DNA of 64,000 nt from Lachnospiraceae bacterium (GTDB lineage: Bacteria > Bacillota > Clostridia > Lachnospirales > Lachnospiraceae). A program made the position numbers and the translations under genes. This document shows, piece after piece, positions 62,034 through 64,000 of this stretch. Numbering within the stretch: the first letter of the stretch is position 1; each line of letters starts with the position of its first letter. The stretch covers positions 111,634-175,633 of the forward strand of contig JAFWZV010000020.1 of NCBI GenBank assembly GCA_017517305.1. The letters run 5' to 3'. Under the pieces are notes generated by a model. It made no database searches. It saw only the letters and a program-made list of their open reading frames with translations, and was not told the DNA's origin.

Positions 62034-64000
62034 ATGAACGGAGCAAGATTAGCTAAGAAGAATGCATTGGCCGTTAAGGTAATGGTTGCTGTGGCCATAG
62101 CTAAGATTATATCTATGATTATAAATGTTAAGAATCAGGAGTGCTTTGCACTTTTGTTGGTTCTTTTTATATTGTTTGTAGCAGGTAATATTGTGTTTAA
62201 TTTTAAGGACGATAGAAGTGAGCTTACTAAGTTTTTATCTATCACGCTGTTTGCCTTGCTTGGCTCTATAAGTGTAATTATTACCAGAGAGCTTATAGAT
62301 GCACTTCCTCTGTTGGTGTGTATGGGTATGTGTATCCTATATATGGATGATTTCCATACTAAGATAACCTGTGGCATATCTTTGGTAGGTATATTGGTTA
62401 GTATGATTATTAACATAGTTGGTAATGGCTTTGGTGCATCAGCACTTTGGATTGAGTTCTTCTTACTTGGCGTTGTATTTACATTGGGACTTATCTATGC
62501 AACTAGTATTACCCTTAGAGAGCAGGAGACAGATAAGCAGGAGATTCAGTACCATGTTATGTATCAGGAAGAAATTACTGGTAATATGGTTAAGGTAGTG
62601 GATAGCGGTAATGCTCATATCGAGCAGCTTCAGTCCATGCTTGATAATTTCCAGTCAGCTACATCAGAGGTTACTAAGTCAGTAGACGCTATATCATATG
62701 GTGTTACAGAGTCTGCAGAGAATATGGAGAATTCAACCTCTATGACACAGCAGATTCAGGATATTATTGATAACCTTATCGATGTTAAGGATAACACAGT
62801 TGAATCAACTGACAAGGCTGTTGAGGCAGTAGAGACTGGTATGGAGATTATCAGTGGTCTTAAGGAAAAGTCAGAGGATATCAATGTTGCTAACGAGAAT
62901 GTTACAAGAGTATCTGAGGAGCTTTGTGAGAAGATAGCTTCCGCAGAGGAGATTACTCGTATTATATATAACATTTCCACTCAGACAAACCTTCTTGCCT
63001 TGAATGCTTCTATTGAGGCTGCAAGAGCTGGAGAGGCTGGTCGTGGATTTGCAGTAGTTGCTAATGAGATTCGTAAATTGGCAGATGATACTAGAAGTTC
63101 TATTGATAGTATTACTGAGCTCCTTAAGGGAGTTACAGATCTTGCCAATCATACCTCAGAGCTTGTAGGAAAGAGTGTACAGGCTGTAGAGGAGCAGTCA
63201 AAGTATATTGATGCTGCTGACACTTCCTTCCAGAGCATATCAGAGATGGTTAATGCGCTTGATGGCAATATGAAGCAGCTTGATAAGCTTAGTGGAACCC
63301 TTGATGCATCCAATAATTCAATTATAGATGGTCTTGCTAATCAGCAGGCAGCCAGCGAGGAAATCGCTGCAAATGCCCAGTCATCAGCAGACCTTTGTCA
63401 GACCAATCTTGAAGAGCTTACCAATGTTATCAACGAGCTTGATCAGATTGCAAAGATTATAGGAAGTCTTAAGAATGGTGACTTAGATGAGATTAACGAA
63501 ATGTTAGAAGCAACCAGACTTGAGACAGAGGATGAGAATGAAGACAACACAGATTACTCAGAGTATTTCTCGGATGAGGATGAGGAAGAGGAATATGCAG
63601 AGGATGAAGCAGTAGCTGAGGAAGAGGAAGAAGCTCAGGAAGAATATGAGGATGAAGAGTCCTTTGATGAGGCTGAAGACCTTGAAGCTGAGGCAACTGA
63701 AGAGTATGAAGAGTCTGAGACAGCTGAGGAAGACATTTATACTGAGGAATCTGTAGATGAATATAATGAAGATACAGAAGAGTATGTTGAAGAAACTGAA
63801 GAGGAAGATGAAGAGGTTGCAGAGGAAGAGTATGCTGAAGTAACAGAAGAGGAATACGAAGAAGCTGCAGATGAAGAAACTTCATGGGACGAGGAAGAAG
63901 TAGAAGAGACATACGAAGAGGAGTATTCAGAGGATACAGAGGAAGAGTATGCTGAAGAAGCAGAAGAGGAATATGAAGAAGCTGCAGATGAAGACGCTTC
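62034..64000 (+). CDS. methyl-accepting chemotaxis-type protein with polyacidic tail (partial)
   Basis: The frame stays open for 655 codons to the window end, so the C-terminus is missing. AAAGGAGAG precedes the ATG. Residues ~12-160 contain about five or six short hydrophobic helices with no large outside sensor and no clear HAMP. A coiled-coil signalling domain follows, with the hairpin tip '[36 protein letters not shown]' near residue 315-350, which docks CheA/CheW. From residue ~482 onward at least 170 residues are nearly all Glu/Asp/Tyr/Ala, with internal repeats such as 'EEEY.E...[10 protein letters not shown]'. This tail is abnormal for the family. Its function is unknown. Confidence 0.88.
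   Translation, partial: MNGARLAKKNALAVKVMVAVAIAKIISMIINVKNQECFALLLVLFILFVAGNIVFNFKDDRSELTKFLSITLFALLGSISVIITRELIDALPLLVCMGMCILYMDDFHTKITCGISLVGILVSMIINIVGNGFGASALWIEFFLLGVVFTLGLIYATSITLREQETDKQEIQYHVMYQEEITGNMVKVVDSGNAHIEQLQSMLDNFQSATSEVTKSVDAISYGVTESAENMENSTSMTQQIQDIIDNLIDVKDNTVESTDKAVEAVETGMEIISGLKEKSEDINVANENVTRVSEELCEKIASAEEITRIIYNISTQTNLLALNASIEAARAGEAGRGFAVVANEIRKLADDTRSSIDSITELLKGVTDLANHTSELVGKSVQAVEEQSKYIDAADTSFQSISEMVNALDGNMKQLDKLSGTLDASNNSIIDGLANQQAASEEIAANAQSSADLCQTNLEELTNVINELDQIAKIIGSLKNGDLDEINEMLEATRLETEDENEDNTDYSEYFSDEDEEEEYAEDEAVAEEEEEAQEEYEDEESFDEAEDLEAEATEEYEESETAEEDIYTEESVDEYNEDTEEYVEETEEEDEEVAEEEYAEVTEEEYEEAADEETSWDEEEVEETYEEEYSEDTEEEYAEEAEEEYEEAADEDA

Noticed and set aside
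63493-63912. 139-codon open frame on the minus strand
   Set aside because: It is the Leu/Pro/Gln/His-rich antisense of the polyacidic tail; the plus strand is the coding one.

Overview
The window looks like a chromosomal piece of an anaerobic, low-GC Firmicute, most likely a Lachnospiraceae of the Butyrivibrio/Pseudobutyrivibrio type. Supporting this are strong AGGAGG ribosome-binding sites, a clostridial-order Rnf operon (C, D+G, E, A, B), rubrerythrin, a YlmC/YmxH-type sporulation protein, NrdR, a SpoVB-like flippase and AT-rich codon use. The genus is an inference. No rRNA, tRNA, insertion sequence or CRISPR array was found.

Region by region. (1) 1-8.3 kb is accessory and looks like a defence island: the end of a DUF4143 ATPase, an unknown protein with a C-terminal CxxC, a HEPN-type protein, a methyltransferase overlapping a nuclease-like/helicase/HTH fusion, and a PHP-phosphoesterase/ABC-ATPase overlapping a 92-residue partner. 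(2) 8.5-10.5 kb holds a low-molecular-weight tyrosine phosphatase and two tandem paralogous membrane proteins. (3) 10.6-16.6 kb is a RiPP locus: LytTR regulator, a 53-residue Cys-rich precursor too short for routine gene calling, a radical SAM/SPASM maturase, a second SPASM protein that has lost the radical SAM cysteines, an ABC exporter and two small end genes. The Cys-x3-Cys-x3-Cys pattern resembles two-component sactibiotics such as thurincin CD. (4) 16.6-25 kb is housekeeping: flippase, rubrerythrin, diguanylate cyclase, Nudix, prephenate dehydratase, Fur-like regulator, exonuclease III, 1-phosphofructokinase. (5) 25.1-38.1 kb is a lineage-specific array of eight paralogous lipoproteins plus one PEBP lipoprotein, in four operons each preceded by 11-bp-periodic GATACATTT boxes overlapping the promoter. 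(6) 38.5-51.3 kb: ABC-F protein, flavoprotein, AraC and TetR regulators, endonuclease III, hydrolases, glycerol kinase and membrane proteins. (7) 51.6-56.7 kb: the Rnf complex with RnfD and RnfG fused in one polypeptide, preceded by NusG-II and Gx-transporter genes often linked to rnf. (8) 56.8-64 kb: DegV, YlmC/YmxH, NrdR, YigZ, an antisense ABC-2 transporter operon and a chemoreceptor-like protein running off the end with a very long polyacidic tail.

Non-coding structure is unusually rich. Two intrinsic terminators (32.1 and 41.3 kb) carry the same roughly 70-nt insert, which shows compensatory base changes between copies and is probably a structured RNA of unknown identity. Three intergenic clusters (27.4, 38.2, 51.4 kb) contain 33-42-nt hairpin units of one apparent family. 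A 150-bp multi-armed palindromic element lies at 18.8 kb, and a candidate multi-hairpin ncRNA ends in a terminator at 42.49 kb. The best candidates for an undescribed system are the RiPP locus with its pseudo-radical-SAM partner, the lipoprotein array with its shared operator, and the terminator-embedded RNA element.
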